This document shows, piece after piece, positions 22,347-34,545 of a DNA stretch of 64,000 bases. How positions within the stretch are numbered: position 1 is the first letter of the stretch; the number at the start of each line of letters is the position of its first letter. Position numbers and translations under genes: made by a program. The stretch covers positions 1 to 64,000 of the forward strand of contig JAVXUO010002235.1 in NCBI GenBank assembly GCA_033065855.1, in the 5' to 3' direction. The notes below the pieces were generated by a model that made no database searches, was not told where the DNA came from, and worked only from the letters and a program-made list of their open reading frames with translations. This DNA is from Escallonia rubra. Lineage: Eukaryota > Streptophyta > Magnoliopsida > Escalloniales > Escalloniaceae.

Positions 22347-25300
22347 AATGGTTTTTTTGACTTTTACTATAAAAAAATTATGAAAACGTTAAAATTACCC
22401 TTGAACTTCTACGTACTCTCTGATTACTGAAAACCCCAGAAAGGTAATATTTTATCTAAACAAAATTGTATATTTCGTTAGAAACTCAATTCTTTTTTAT
22501 TATGTATTTCATATTAGTATGTTGATACGTTTGTTATAGATTTGAATTATAGTACATGTACATAGACTTCGATACAAGCGTATTACTATATTGAAACTAT
22601 CGTAATTAGCTAAAGTTTAATTCTAGGTTTTAGAAACGGACATATAAGTTTAAGGTAGCGCTATAGTAAAACTACAGTTTTCTACAATTTCTAAATACAT
22701 GTATAATCCTAACGCTTAAGAATTGCTATATTACATCATTCTCTATCAATTACAATTTGAGAGTTTGTGGCAAATAAATAGACCGAATTTCATATTGGAG
22801 TTACTAGAATAGACTTATATGCATGATAACATATTCTCCATATGGTTATTGTCTTTATACATTCCACTGTACGGAGCTCGGAATATGATATATTTGCATG
22901 ATAATATGTTCTTCATATGGTTGATTTCTTTGTATATTCCACTCTTAGGGGTGATAGGATTAGGTGAAACCCAATTGGTAAAGACTCCAATTTATTTGAA
23001 TGCAATTATTAAAGATCTTTTTTTTTCGGGCCTTAAAATCTCTCAAGTTTAGATAAACAATGGATTAAACGGCTAAACATACTTATTCTTAAAATATCTT
23101 TTTAAAATTTAAAGGTTTCTAAATATTAAGGATGTTTATGACTTTTAAAAAAGTTAGGCAAAAATAACTTTTTTTGCTAAATTTTAAACATTTTGTCGCT
23201 AAAGAGGTTAAAAGTTCGCTAATGCATCTTTTAGTGGCAAAAGAGTATGGATATAATCAAAACGGGTTAGAACTTCAGCCCCACCATAAAATGATCCCAA
23301 GGAAGCTAATGGCTCAACATGTGTCATAGAAAATACCCTCTGTAAAAATGAGGCTATATTACGACATTTTTGTCCAAAATTAACATTTTGTTGCTAAAAG
23401 GTTAAAAGTTCACTAATGCATCTTTTAGTGGTAAAAGAATATAAATTTAACCAAAACGGATGCAGATCTAGTCCCATCGTATCATAGCAGGGATTAAATG
23501 GCAAAACCTTTTTTCTCTTTAAAAATAACATGTTTAAATTTAGAAGGTTTACAGAAATTAAGGATTTTTTCATTTTTAAAAGGGTGAGGCTAAAAGTTCA
23601 CTAATGCAATTTTTGGTGACCAGAACACTATGAATCAAAATAAAATGAGTGTGGATCTAGCCTATCGTACAAATATGATAACAAGTCTCTGCTCATCTTT
23701 AAAGTAAACTCAATTACAACCTAACCTTGAAACTTGCCAACATCAAAATCAATAAAAAGAACACCTTAATTATTGCTACTCCTTCCTAATTCCGGGTATT
23801 ATCATGTTCTTTTTTATATCTTTTTTTATGTAGACGGGTTATTGCATCTACTAACTTTTTCTTATGTGCTGCAAAATTATATTTAACAACAAGGACTAAG
23901 TCAGAATATCCACAAGTTCGACTACGCTTTCTTTTTTCAACCTTAATTTGACTATGAATTCATGTGTTTTGTGTTTGGTAAAGTAATGGGTTGTTATAAT
24001 TTTAAGTCCCAAAACCTTATGCTAGCTATTGGTAATATTTTTTTTCTTTTTTTTTTTTATAATACGGGTCTTATTATCCGATGAATGGATTGGGTTAGAA
24101 ATTATTCTTGATGAACTTTCGTGAAGTTTGTATACATATTAGAAATGTAATGGATATGTATATAGGCTAAAAAAGTTAGGTTTGTGAACATTGTGGAAAT
24201 TGTTTCATTATTACCTTTATCTCGTATTTACTTCACACCATTTGCTTCATAGTATACATTGCGAGAGGACACACACACACACAAAATCATATTTACTGGC
24301 CTTTCCGATAAGTAGGTGTAATATCGTCATATGAATTTGTTGTGAAAATGAAAGTCTTGTTGCACATATATGCTAAAAATTATCCACACCAAAATTAATA
24401 GTCAAACATTTACTATGAAGACTAACAAGGTCATGCTATGTAAAAACAAAAGAAATTTTTTAGAGTATACTATCAAGAGAGCTTTAGAGTACACTTTATA
24501 TTGTTTAAATAAAAAAAAAAGGAAAAAGAATGTAACACGAAGGTTAAGCATTAATTTAGACAAATTGTACTTGAAATTTTAGAACATAAGCTAGAACTTT
24601 TTTTTTTTCAAAACAAGGGATGCATAAAAATTGTAAGACTAGATCATTGTAGCGAAAATAAAATGTAAAGGCTATATTTACCTCAACGAGCATCGCTATA
24701 AGAAATGACCATTACTTTACGAAAAGAAACAAGATGGATAGTGAATTAAACCGAGTTCTTGATAAGGATATTTTAAACTTTAGTGGAGATGCTTGCAAAA
24801 GAAAGGTCTAAAACTTTAAAAGTGAACAACATAAAATGTAGGAAGATCCTTGAAAGTACAACTGCCAGGTTTTTTGTCAAAGTATTGACTTTTATATTTG
24901 CCCTGCTAGGTCTCTTGAGGTCGCTTGATTCTTGGTTTTGAAGATGCAACACTTAAGCTCTTACATACCTTCCTTTTTACAAAAATTATTGCATATTTAT
25001 CAACTTAACTCCTTTCCATCAGGCACTTTATTTTCTGTAATCCTTTTTGGACAATAAACTTTGAACTTTTGCTATTATCACTTAGTTATAATTAAAATTT
25101 CTTCCTAGTTTCATTTCCTAGACTTATATACATGTCCTAGTATTATATTACAAAAAATTAGACAACTCCAATATATAAATTCCACATTACATTTTACGTG
25201 CGTCAAATTGTCTCTATAATACTTTGTTCATTTTTATTACTACAATGTCAAACTTGTAGTGTTTGGTCAGAATTAAATATTTGTGAAAAACGTTTGAAAT

Positions 25301-25900
25301 CGATTACAATGTCAATGTATCTTGAGTAACAAGATATAATGTGAAACTGTCACGATTCTCTTTAGTGGTAACTTGATGTGAAAAAATAAATAAGAATGAC
25401 AAATAGTGACAAATGTTGGTAGTAATTGACATTAAGAATTCACATTTGAAAGTAAGACCATATTTTGTACAATCAACTTTCCACATATATGTTCTGAGTC
25501 TTCGATTAGCAATTCACAATTAATTTACTTAATTATGATTTTGTTAAAATAGTCTGTCCTTCACTAGTGAATATGTCTACGTCTTCAATGTCATCTGGTG
25601 TCAGAGCACTAATGCTTTTGAGGGCAGCCCAATACCGTTTCTAAGCAACATTGACACCACATATCCCTCAAAATTGCTGCATTTCATCTGCAGGACTACT
25701 GCCTACATTAAGGATCTTTCTTACTTCTTCCCTATGCATGTATGTGCCTTACGAGAATCAGTGAAGGATTGGGACTTTGCCTACCTTCAGGTTCGGCAAG
25801 TGTACCATGTCCTCGGTTGTGTTCAGTGCTTGCATGGGTTGGCGCACATGCCCATTGTACAGTAGTTGTTAGCTCATAAAATTCTTTAGTAGGGTACCTT
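22344..25900. other. AT-rich intergenic DNA without a recognisable gene
   Basis: Apart from the degenerate repeats at 23080-23660, a short (AC)n near 24262 and several poly-T runs, I see no structure I can name. A frame at 25674-25865 has less AT-rich composition (LRESVKDWDFAYLQVRQVYH) and could be an old exon fragment, but I do not recognise it. Confidence 0.5.
23080..23660. repeat. Three degenerate repeats of a roughly 200-bp AT-rich segment
   Basis: The motif GTTAAAAGTTCRCTAATGCA, followed by a TTTTAGTGGYAAAAGA-like segment, occurs near 23209, 23405 and (diverged) 23590. Each is preceded by similar TTTAAA-rich sequence and followed by a similar AAAACGG/GATCTAG-like stretch. Copies are strongly diverged. 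Function unknown. Confidence 0.55.
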
Positions 25901-26404
25901 GGGCTACGTTATAACTTATGGTAAAATTTCATATTTTTCAGAAATTGTTTAGCATTTTAATATTTTTTGTAAGTTTGATTTCTCTAAAATTTGTTTTAGT
26001 CTTTAAAATTTATATTAATTGTGAAAAAATTATAGTAATGTTTTTAGTGTACAGATAAATTCCAGATTAAGTTTAAATATTTCAGAGTTGAATTAGTACC
26101 TTAACCTGTGTGACATTTGATTTAGCGAAAAGAATGATTTAAAAATAGTTTCAATACTTTTTAAATTCTAATTTCAGTTCTATAATTTTTATATACACAT
26201 AAAGCTGTTAAAATTTTTATGGGACTTTGATTTGAGCTAGAAATAATTATGGCTATTTATGAACTTTTTTTTGCATTTAAAGAAATTATTTTAATTCAAA
26301 ATATTTAAAAATTCATATTTTAACTTTTTATGTTGTTTTAAGCCATAAAATTCATAAAAGCGTCACATGATATCCTCTGGTTCTCAGGTAATACTGCTCA
26401 CACC
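25900..26404 (+). mobile_element. Old LTR fragment related to the solo LTR at 18322
   Basis: About 420 bp (25925-26345) lines up, with many differences, with about 20265-20720 of the solo LTR, in the same orientation. Shared landmarks are AAAATTATAGTAA, TAGTTTYAATRC and AATTCTAATTTCAGTT-like stretches. The right end is interrupted by the hAT element. Old and broken. Confidence 0.5.
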
Positions 26405-27448
26405 TAGAGATGTCAATGGGCCGGGCTTGGGCCGACCCAGTCCGAGCCCAGTGGGCCTCCAACGAAAATAGGCCGGGGCCGGGCCTAATGAATGGAAAAC
26501 GGGCCGAGCAGGGCCGGGCCTGAAATCTGGGATATATGGGCCCAATCCAAGCCTTGGCCCTAGGCCCAATATTTAGGGCTAGGCTTAGGCCGGGCCCGGG
26601 CCCAAAACTTTTTTTTGTTCCCAACTCCTTGTTATTTATTTGCGTCGATGGCCAACAAGAATACATCAAATTAAGGTTGAGATTGATACATTTTAATTTT
26701 GTGTAATATTGACCAACCTTTTTCGGCCTACTAACATTATAATTTAAAAGTAACATTTTTCGGAAGTTTGGTAAATAGAAAATGACGATTACATCTATCA
26801 AATTGCTTAATACAATAACTCTTTAAATTTTCGCGAATGTTTGCACGGTATTTGGCTTTTCTTTCCTTTTTTAATAGAGTAACATCTTTTTCTCTCTTTT
26901 CTTTCCTTTTTTTTTTTTTGCAATAAACATGTGTTAAAGTCATATGCACAAACTTTTTACCTTATGTGTATGCAAGCAAGTAGTAGCAACGCTAAATTGC
27001 CCTAGACACACTGTTTATAGTCCACAAAAGACCAAAATACCCCTTACAACTAGCCGTTTATAATTGTTGGGGAGGGTAAAAGTGTAAAAAACCTTAAAAG
27101 ATTTGGAAAAATTAACTTGGACCAAAATACCCTCCAAACTAGCCGTTATATAGTTATTTGGGGGGGGGGGGGGGTATAAGTGAAATTTTTGGAATTATTG
27201 GGGAAAATAGCTGTTGGGGGGGAAAGGGAGGGAAATTCTAGTGTTCTGAAAATAAGAGGGCCAGCCCACTTTAGGGCCAGAAAAAGGCCGAATTTAGGGC
27301 CAAAATCGGGCTTTTTTCGGCCCGGGCCTGGCCCGGACCATTTTTTGTGAAACCTTGGCCTGGTCCAAGGCCCTTTATTTTTGGGCATGCACTGTTCATT
27401 AGCGGGTCGGGCCAGCCCGCGGGCCGCCCTGCCCATTTGACATCTCTA
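26405..27448. mobile_element. Non-autonomous hAT element (1044 bp)
   Basis: The termini are inverted: TAGAGATGTCAATGGGCC at the left and, reading inward, TAGAGATGTCAAATGGGC at the right. An 8-bp target duplication with one mismatch flanks it (CTCACACC at 26397-26404, CTCATACC at 27449-27456), the hAT signature. Subterminal regions are crowded with GGGCCGGGC-type motifs on both sides, which create Gly/Pro-rich spurious frames. The interior is AT-rich with a poly-G run near 27161, and no transposase is present. Confidence 0.9.
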
Positions 27449-27456
27449 CTCATACC

Positions 27457-28200
27457 TAACATCGTTAAGGATCCAATAATATCACATACAATTTCACTAA
27501 AGTAATGACTAATCAGCTTAATCTACCAATCGTAAATAACATCAATTTAGTATTATAAAATTTTTCATTGCTACTGATTACAATAGACATATGTCTACTT
27601 ATTTAACGATAAATGGACTCTACTTTTACGCACAGATCCTTTTCTAGGAAAGACAAAGCATTCCCTAAACAGTTCATGTCTTCGATGCTCCTCATCTAAG
27701 AGCCACGCTCGCGTATCCACTGGTAATGTAACCTTTTCGTAGGGCATTCACGGATAATCCCCTAGATTTGTTGGACAACTCTCTCGCTAGCATCCACCGC
27801 ATCCTTTAGAGTCTGAATCAGATCTTGCTTTTCGTCCTTAAGTTTAGCTTCTAGTTCTTCCATTGCTCATCTGCTATCGATCTTTAGGGACTCCAACTGA
27901 AGTATCAGTTCATCCCTCTTACCAGTTATCTGGAAGTACCTTTGCTTCTTATTATCAGGTTCGAGGTCCACAAGATAGAAGTGCTTAACTTCATCATCTT
28001 CCTCAATGGGCGCTTCTAGGTCAATCTCAACATGACCTTCTTCTTGCTCTTCCTCCTAATCTAGGTCCTCCTCAAAGTCCTCCTCCTCATGGTCCTCCTC
28101 CCCAGGGTCCTCCTCAAAGTGTTCCTCATCGATTATGTCATCTTCAATCCATCCCCTCAAGCCAGAGTGAGCATCATTATGTACCCCCGTCATATCTTAC
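27457..28200 (-). pseudogene. Broken acidic/coiled-coil retroelement ORF fragment
   Basis: Read on the minus strand from about 28190 down, the sequence encodes a long Glu/Asp run, then Leu/Lys/Glu-rich sequence with coiled-coil spacing (for example RDELILQLESLKIDSR). It lies just inside the LTR fragment at 28200-29345 and reads away from it, the position expected of a gag-like ORF. Broken. I do not recognise the family. Confidence 0.4.
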
Positions 28201-29345
28201 AGCAACGAAGATGCAAACATCATCAAATATACTTAGATACGATAAAATAGAAACATATGATATTGAACATAAGTAGTACAGAATAGCAAAGATATCCCGA
28301 CAATGTTCAGATACAAACTATATCTGCATATGTACACTAACTAGTCCATTTAGGTACTTGTAACCTAAACAGAATGGACCATCCTTATAACACGAACAGT
28401 ACATACCATCCTTATAACGCCTCAAATTTATCTCATGGCACTGTTAAAAAGAAATAAACATAATTCAACATGTTGAATAATGATCGCATCAACAAACTGT
28501 TGAACATTTATAAGAGTTTTAAACAATCGTAAAACATATGAATGAAATTCATATGTAAAACTAGAGTGCAATGAAATTCACGAAACAATTAGGCTAAAAC
28601 ATATGAATTCAAGTGACGAAGTAGGGTTCGGATAGAAAATCCTTATCAGGATCCAAGTTATGCTTAGAACCTCAATCCAAGATCTTCTAAATTAACCTAA
28701 ATTGAGCAATTTCAATATTAGAATAAAATATGACATCATAACACTATGAACCTAATATTAATTGCTTAAACCTTGCTCACTCTTACATGCTCAACATAAC
28801 CCAAATCAAATCGGGTCTCACGTATGACCAAATCTAATAAAAAAATTCCACACACTCCTTAAGCATAATGATACCCCAAAATTTGTCATAAATTCTCATA
28901 AACACTTTTTATAGGTTAAAACAGCATAAAAAGTTAAAATATGAATTTTTTGAATTTTTAAATATTTTTGAATTAAAATAATTTCTTTAAATACAAGAAA
29001 AACCAAAAAAATAGCCATTAATTTTTCTAGGTCAAATCAAAATCCTGAAATTTGTTATAATAGCTTTAAATATGTAAGAAAAATACAAATTTTGAAATCA
29101 GAATTTAAAAAGTATTGAAACCATTTTTAAATCATTCGTTTCGCTAAATCATTTATGATATGGATAATGGTATCAAATCAACTCTGAAATTCATAAAACT
29201 TAAATTGAGACTTGTTTATACTATAAAAACATCACTCTAGTTTTTTTAGAATCTAATATGAATTTTAAAGAGTCAAAACAAATTTTAGAAAAACTAAACT
29301 TGTAAAAAATATCAAAAAAATGTTTTAGTTCATTCTTTTTTCATT
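28200..29345 (-). mobile_element. Old LTR fragment, minus orientation
   Basis: The reverse complement of about 28850-29330 resembles 20280-20700 of the solo LTR. The paired TTATAAGGATGGTCTGT-like motifs of the LTR (21229-21262) are matched in reverse at about 28380-28420. It is diverged from the solo LTR, hence older, and is in the opposite orientation to the fragment at 25900. Its outer end is interrupted by the Mutator-like element. Confidence 0.55.
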
Positions 29346-30468
29346 GAGTTAACTACACAGTTGATCATCGAACTATTAGGCAAATTTCACTTTGACCACT
29401 GAACTTCGATTTGTGTCAAAGTGACCATTGAACTCGTCAATTTGTCCAATTAAGTCATTCCGTTAGCTTCTGTCAATCACAAGTCCGTTAAGTGACTTAA
29501 TTACGGGGTAATTTTGTCACTTTCTTTTCTTTTCATAAGAAAACAAAAACCTACTCTTATTCTCCCCCACCCCTAACCCACCCCATCCATCACCCCTACC
29601 CCGCCATAGCCACATCCCTCCCCCTAGCCCATCGCCACCACATCCTTCCCTAACTCCCACCGCCGCCACATCCTTCCCTAACTACCGCCGCCGCCACCCC
29701 ACCGTGAACCACCATTTCAACATTATTGGTGTTGTCCCTTCACCGTCCTGTCTCGTAGCCCCGATAACCCTGCCCTCCGCCACCACCACCATACCAAATC
29801 TTCTCAAAACAAGCCCGAAACAACCCCACTTTCCAAATCTGCTAACTCGCTCCCAACTCACCACAGAGCACCATCAGACCCAGCGTCGTCGGCCGCATCC
29901 TGTCCCCTGACCTTGTCTCCCCCATCGACTCCGATGCCCCCACCCAACGACTTGCCGTCACCCTCTGCCATGATCTTTACTACACTGGAGAAGACGCTTA
30001 TACGTGTGAAAGAGAAGGATGAGGAGGATGCGACGGCGATTTTTGATGTGAGACTGAACTTGAAGGAGAAGAACATATGGGTAATCAACGATCAAGGTGA
30101 AGAAGATTGGGGTTAGATTAATTGAAAACAAAAATCAACTTTGGGTTAATTAAGGAAACAAAAATCTTGTTGGGATTAAAAAAAAAAACCTTTTTGGGGT
30201 CAATTAAAGAACAAAGAATTTTGTTGGTGTCAATTGAAAAAAGTCATACTAAAAATTAAAAGAGAATGGTTTTTTTTTTCATTTGACAATTTTACCCCCT
30301 TACTTAACCCTCACGTGCCTCGCACATGGCCAGTTAATAGACCAAAATTAACAGAGTGGCCTAATTGACATCAATTGAAGAATTCAATGGTCACTTTGAC
30401 ACAAATCGAAGTGCAGTGGTCAAAGTAAATTTGCCTAATAGTTCGATGGTTAACCGCGTAGTTAACTC
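29346..30468. mobile_element. Mutator-like non-autonomous element (1123 bp) with GC-rich cargo
   Basis: Long inverted ends (GAGTTAACTAC...; about 110 bp similar between the two ends, including the CACTTTGACCACTG and CGATTTGTGTCAAAGTGACC segments) are flanked by a 9-bp target duplication, TTTTTCATT, at 29337-29345 and 30469-30477. A 9-bp duplication with long inverted ends is the Mutator signature. The interior (29540-30120) is a C-rich stretch unlike its flanks. One frame (29913-30116) reads TLIRVKEKDEEDATAIFDVR and may be a captured gene fragment. No transposase is present. Confidence 0.85.
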
Positions 30469-30533
30469 TTTTTCATTTGCCAATCAAACTCTCATGAAAA
30501 ATGAAAAATAATTCAATGTAAAAGAGAGCCATT

Positions 30534-30966
30534 GGGGGAACCACACCAAAAAGTAGGCCTGCAAAAGAGAACACGGAGTGACAGCCGGGTGGGGTTCCAG
30601 CGGGGGAACGCTCCAATGCTTAAGTCAGAGATGGCTAACAATGTAGAACTCTGAAGAAGCAGTAAGACACGGTGTATATGTGTGTGAGCCTGTCCATACC
30701 TGGGGGGGCTTGACCCCTTTATATAGTGGTAGAATGAGGAGCCTTAGTAGGACTGGGCATTGACCAACTCTAATCAGAATCTAATTAGGATCCTAGAGGA
30801 TCACATGTCTATCTCTGATGATAGAGTTAGAGTCCTTTTAGGATTTTATATGATAAATAATATAGTAAGAGCCAAATCAGTATGAAACCAATAGGGACCA
30901 CGTGTCATAACTACCACGTGTCATAACTGCCACGTGTCATCCGTATATTGTAGGTGTATTATATCA
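30534..30966 (-). repeat. 3' LTR of the Tat-like element
   Basis: Direct repeat of the LTR at 36367-36812 (shared GTAGGCCTGCAAAAGAGAAC, the TTTATATAGTGG TATA-like region and CCACGTGTCAT repeats). The outer end is eroded. It lies next to a purine-rich tract on the minus strand. Confidence 0.8.
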
Positions 30967-30990
30967 TATGCCCCCTCCTTTTACCAGCGT
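30967..30990 (-). other. Polypurine tract of the Tat-like element
   Basis: On the minus strand AAAAGGAGGGGGCATA lies immediately upstream of the 3' LTR, the expected position for the plus-strand primer. Confidence 0.6.
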
Positions 30991-31084
30991 AAATGAAGCG
31001 GGTGAAAGCATACTTTTTTCACTGATGGTAGCGAAATATGCCAAAACAGAATCGAATCCATTTGTTTGACATTTCAAATATCCA

Positions 31085-31460
31085 AAGACAGTTCTGCTCG
31101 GACAAAGTTCCGTTCAGACATGATTCTGCTCGGGCAGAATTGTGCTCGGCCAAAGAGCATTCTGCTCGGGGAGAGTGCTCGGGCACGATTCTGCTTGGGC
31201 AGAATTGTGCTCGGCCAATGAGGATTCTGCTCAGGCAGAGTGTTCGGGCATAATTCTGCTCGGCCAAGAGGCATTCTGCTCAGGCAGAGTGCTCGGCCAC
31301 GATTCTGCTCGGGTAGAAATGTGCTCGGCCAATGAGCATTCTGCTCGGGCAGAGTGCTCGGGCACGATTCTGCTTGGGCAGCATTCTGCTCAGGCAGAAT
31401 TGTGCCCGGCCAATGAGCATTCTGCTCGGGCACGATTCTGCTCAGGCATAATTCTGTTCG
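31085..31460. repeat. Degenerate tandem array of CTCGG-containing units inside the Tat-like element
   Basis: About five to six irregular units of 50-84 bp share GCTCGGCCAATGAGCATTCT and CTCGGGCAGA motifs. The array lies between the polypurine tract and the antisense ORF. It is unusually GC-rich for its surroundings and produces open frames on both strands that I regard as spurious. Confidence 0.8.
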
Positions 31461-31599
31461 GTTCATTTCCACGTGTCCCTTTTGCCATTAATGCCTTTGA
31501 GCGGGAAATTTTCAAGTTTCAAACTTCTCTTCTCTTAGCTTGTGACACGTAAGGGGTAGATTAACCATTGGGTAACCCAAGAGACAGTTACTTGGAGTT

Positions 31600-33775
31600 T
31601 TTTTTCTATAAAAGGAGATCTTCAGTTCATTTTTACCCCACTCGAGTCATTTGGAAGCATCATTCTCTTCAAATAAGTCTCTTTTCCTCTCCCTTTTCGG
31701 TTCAACACTTAGAGTTTTTCGTAGTTTCCTAGTTTAGCAATAGAAAACATGTCCGAAACTTCAGCGTCTGTTTCTTCTTCCGAAGAGAATATAGATATAA
31801 ATAATAGTTCATCTTCAAGTTCAGAACGAGTTCCAACTTGAGGAAGTGAAGCTGGAACTTCAAATCCACAACTTCCACGTCCTTCAACTTCACAACCATT
31901 ACCACCTTCATCTTCTCAACCTCCACAGCCTTCAAATTCTCAGCCTTCACATTCTTTGCCTGCCAAAAAGGCCTTAGGGGATGTGAAGGATCAAGCCGAC
32001 GATAAGGCTAATCCTAAGCCTTGGTATACTACTGATGAGAAGTCAAATAAGATGTCCACCGAAGATTTGTTAGAGTTGATTCGGGAATATCCTATTCCCG
32101 AAGATTGGTATGCTCGTCTTCCTGGTTTGCAAGAACCAGCTAATTATGGAAACAAGTTTGAAACTGGGATCTACGAAGAGCAGGTGAAGTCTGGGTATAG
32201 GCTTCCTCTTCACCCTTTTGCTCTTCGTTTTTTCGAGCATTATCGCATGGCTCCAGGTTAGCTTGTTCTAAATGGTTGGAGGAAGCTTGTCGGGCTTATC
32301 TATTTGGTTCATACTTCAGGCTACAAACCAGATGCAACAGATTTTATGAGAGTGTTCTTCAAAATCTGTTTCGTCAAAGGAGTTGCCAACTGCCCGGGAT
32401 GGTATTACATTCACAGTAGGTAACGACTTCTGAAGGGAAGACCAAAGTCGAATAAGGGTTGGCACTTCAGATACTTCTTTGTTGGTCGTCTAGACAAAGG
32501 GGAGCTTCCGTTTGATAGAGACTGGAATCCTTACTGTAAGGATTTTGAAAACCCAGGCAAGCCCTCTCCTAACAACCTTACCAAGCATATCTTTAGCCAG
32601 ATCAAACTTCAAGGAGGGCTTAACGTTAATGAGCCTTTGTCAAAGCAGCAGTTAGAGTGGGCGAGGATTATTCCCCACAAGCCTGTTCTAGCGGGAGCTT
32701 TGATTCCTCCTCTTCCTCTTGCTATCTCTAGCATGTCTCCTGCTGAGAGCGTTCCTCTAGGTGTGCTTTCTGTACGTTTTAGGTTTCAGTCTTTGTTTCA
32801 ATTTTTATTCCCGTATTGATTCCTTTCTTCTTTGCAGAAATGGCTAGCGGAAGTGGAAAATCACCGCAATGAGGCTTTCTTGGTGTTCTGCAAAAAGCCA
32901 AAGGAAAGAGGAAAGAAAAGCAGCCTAGCGTAGAGTTGCCTCCCGTTCCAAAGAAGACAAGAGTTACTCCTCCTGATCGTTCTCCACAAATTGTTGAGAG
33001 AATGTCTATCGACGAGGATCCTATCTTCCGTCCGAGATAGACCCTTAGGTGCGATGACATTGGGATGCCAGACAGTCAGATTTCGGAGCAGCATCTGGTT
33101 CACGGAGTTCTTCCTCGTGACAAGGAGGTTTTCCAAAACCAGACTCATGAGACCTTTGCCTGTTCTTTTGCTCAGGCTGTGTACACGGTAATGTTCTTTC
33201 TTCTAACTGATCTTTTGTTTCTTCCTTCCACCTTCATTCAGCTTATTGTTCCAATCTTTATTTCAGATGTATACTAGTGGGTCTGCAATGCTTTCTCGCT
33301 TTGAGATGGCGAGGCAGGTGGCAGCCGAGGAGGCTCAGCAGAAGAGGGATGCCATTAAGAAGGCAGAAGAAGCCACCCGTCGTGCTGAAGAGCTGAGCAA
33401 ACAAGAGGCAGACTACCTTGCTCAGATTGAGACTCTGGAGAAGAGACTGGAGCGGGCAAAGAAGAGGGTGGCCGAAGAGGCGAAGAAGGTAGCTGAGGAT
33501 CGAGACCAAGGCATCCGCGACTTCATAGATGGGAATGCTTGGGAAGAATGGCTAAAGAAGCGAACGAATGATGGTTTGGAGATTTATGAGATGGGCTTCA
33601 TGAAAGCTAAGGAGATGTTCGCAAAGCGCTTCCTTGACATCCCTCTGGATGATTTTGTTATGCCTGCAGTTGTGTCTCCATTTGTGGAGACAGCTACGCC
33701 TTCGGAGGTAAGGGATGTCGCAGCTTTTCATCCCCCAGAGGAAGGCCCTTCAGGAGATGCCCCCAAGCCTTAGAT
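31600..33775 (+). pseudogene. Antisense extra ORF of the Tat-like element (Gypsy-type 'putative transposon protein' family)
   Basis: A TATA-like TATAAAAGG near 31607 precedes an ORF region beginning near 31749. The region has a Ser/Pro-rich start, a conserved core (ELIREYPIPEDWYARLPG, then FALRFFEHY) typical of the plant 'putative gypsy type transposon' proteins, and a C-terminal Glu/Lys/Arg-rich coiled coil (33300-33560). Intron-like stretches with GT...AG ends are present, as this class of ORF often has. Role unknown. It lies opposite to gag. Broken. Confidence 0.65.
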
Positions 33776-34087
33776 TTTGCCTTTGTATCTTGGCTCTTTA
33801 TTCTATTAGACTGAGTATTTTGATGCCCCTTCGAGGGCTTTTGTAAAACTCTATCTTTTGTATTGTATTTTGTTTTGCTTTTACTATGTGTTTTCTCGTG
33901 GTTTATGATACCATTCACACAACCCTTTTTTTTTTTACTTTTACTTTAGCTCAAACTCTTTGTTCTTCACTTAAAGAGTTGGTAAAGATCTTCACCTGGT
34001 TCTCCCCTTTTGTATCTTTGTATCTTCTCGGAGGTCTTCGATAATGAGTGCTTCCTTGTTCTTCGATAGGCATGCAGTCACGTAGCA

Positions 34088-34441
34088 CTAACAAGCTGTA
34101 GTCTGGTCTCCTTTCACCTCTCCAATCCCGTGTTCTGTGGGGAACTTCATCTTGAGGTGGTAAGTCGACACCACAGCCTGTAACTGATTGAGTTCTAGTC
34201 GTCCCAATATGGCGTTGTATGCAGAGGGGACCTTTACCACCACAAAATCAAGCATGAAGTTGGCTTGTATCGGAGGTGTACCGATCGCAACTGGGAGTGC
34301 GATAATACCTTCGACTGCAACTGGATGATTGGAGAACCCATACAACGGTGTATCCATCTTTCGAAGACAGTCCGTCAGAATGTTCATCTTCTTGAACGCA
34401 TCGTAAAATAAAACTTCTGTGGAACTCCCGTTATCAACCAA
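34088..34441 (-). pseudogene. Aspartic protease region of the Tat-like element
   Basis: The frame begins MVDNGSSTEVLF (an aspartic-protease active-site loop of the D-N-G-S-S form seen in this lineage) and carries the later YNAILGR motif. It follows the gag zinc-knuckle region. No reverse transcriptase follows it; the next sequence belongs to the opposite-strand ORF. Confidence 0.7.
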
Positions 34442-34545
34442 AACACACTTTACCTCGAAGTTCCCAGCCTTGATCGTGATGACTAATGGATCATCATGAT
34501 GATTCTTTACGTCTTTTGAATCTTGATCGGAAAAGGTGATCGTAG

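Noticed and set aside
25674-25865. Possible small gene (63 residues)
   Set aside because: The composition is gene-like but no family is recognised and no splice or promoter context supports it.
26352-27462. Gly/Pro-rich frames (GPGPG) on the minus strand
   Set aside because: They arise from GGGCC repeats at the ends of the hAT element.
31080-31460. CRISPR-like repeat array
   Set aside because: Units are irregular and without unique spacers, and the DNA is a plant retroelement.
31019-31552. Ser/Cys/Arg-rich frames on both strands
   Set aside because: They follow the tandem repeat period in the Tat-like element and have no family resemblance.
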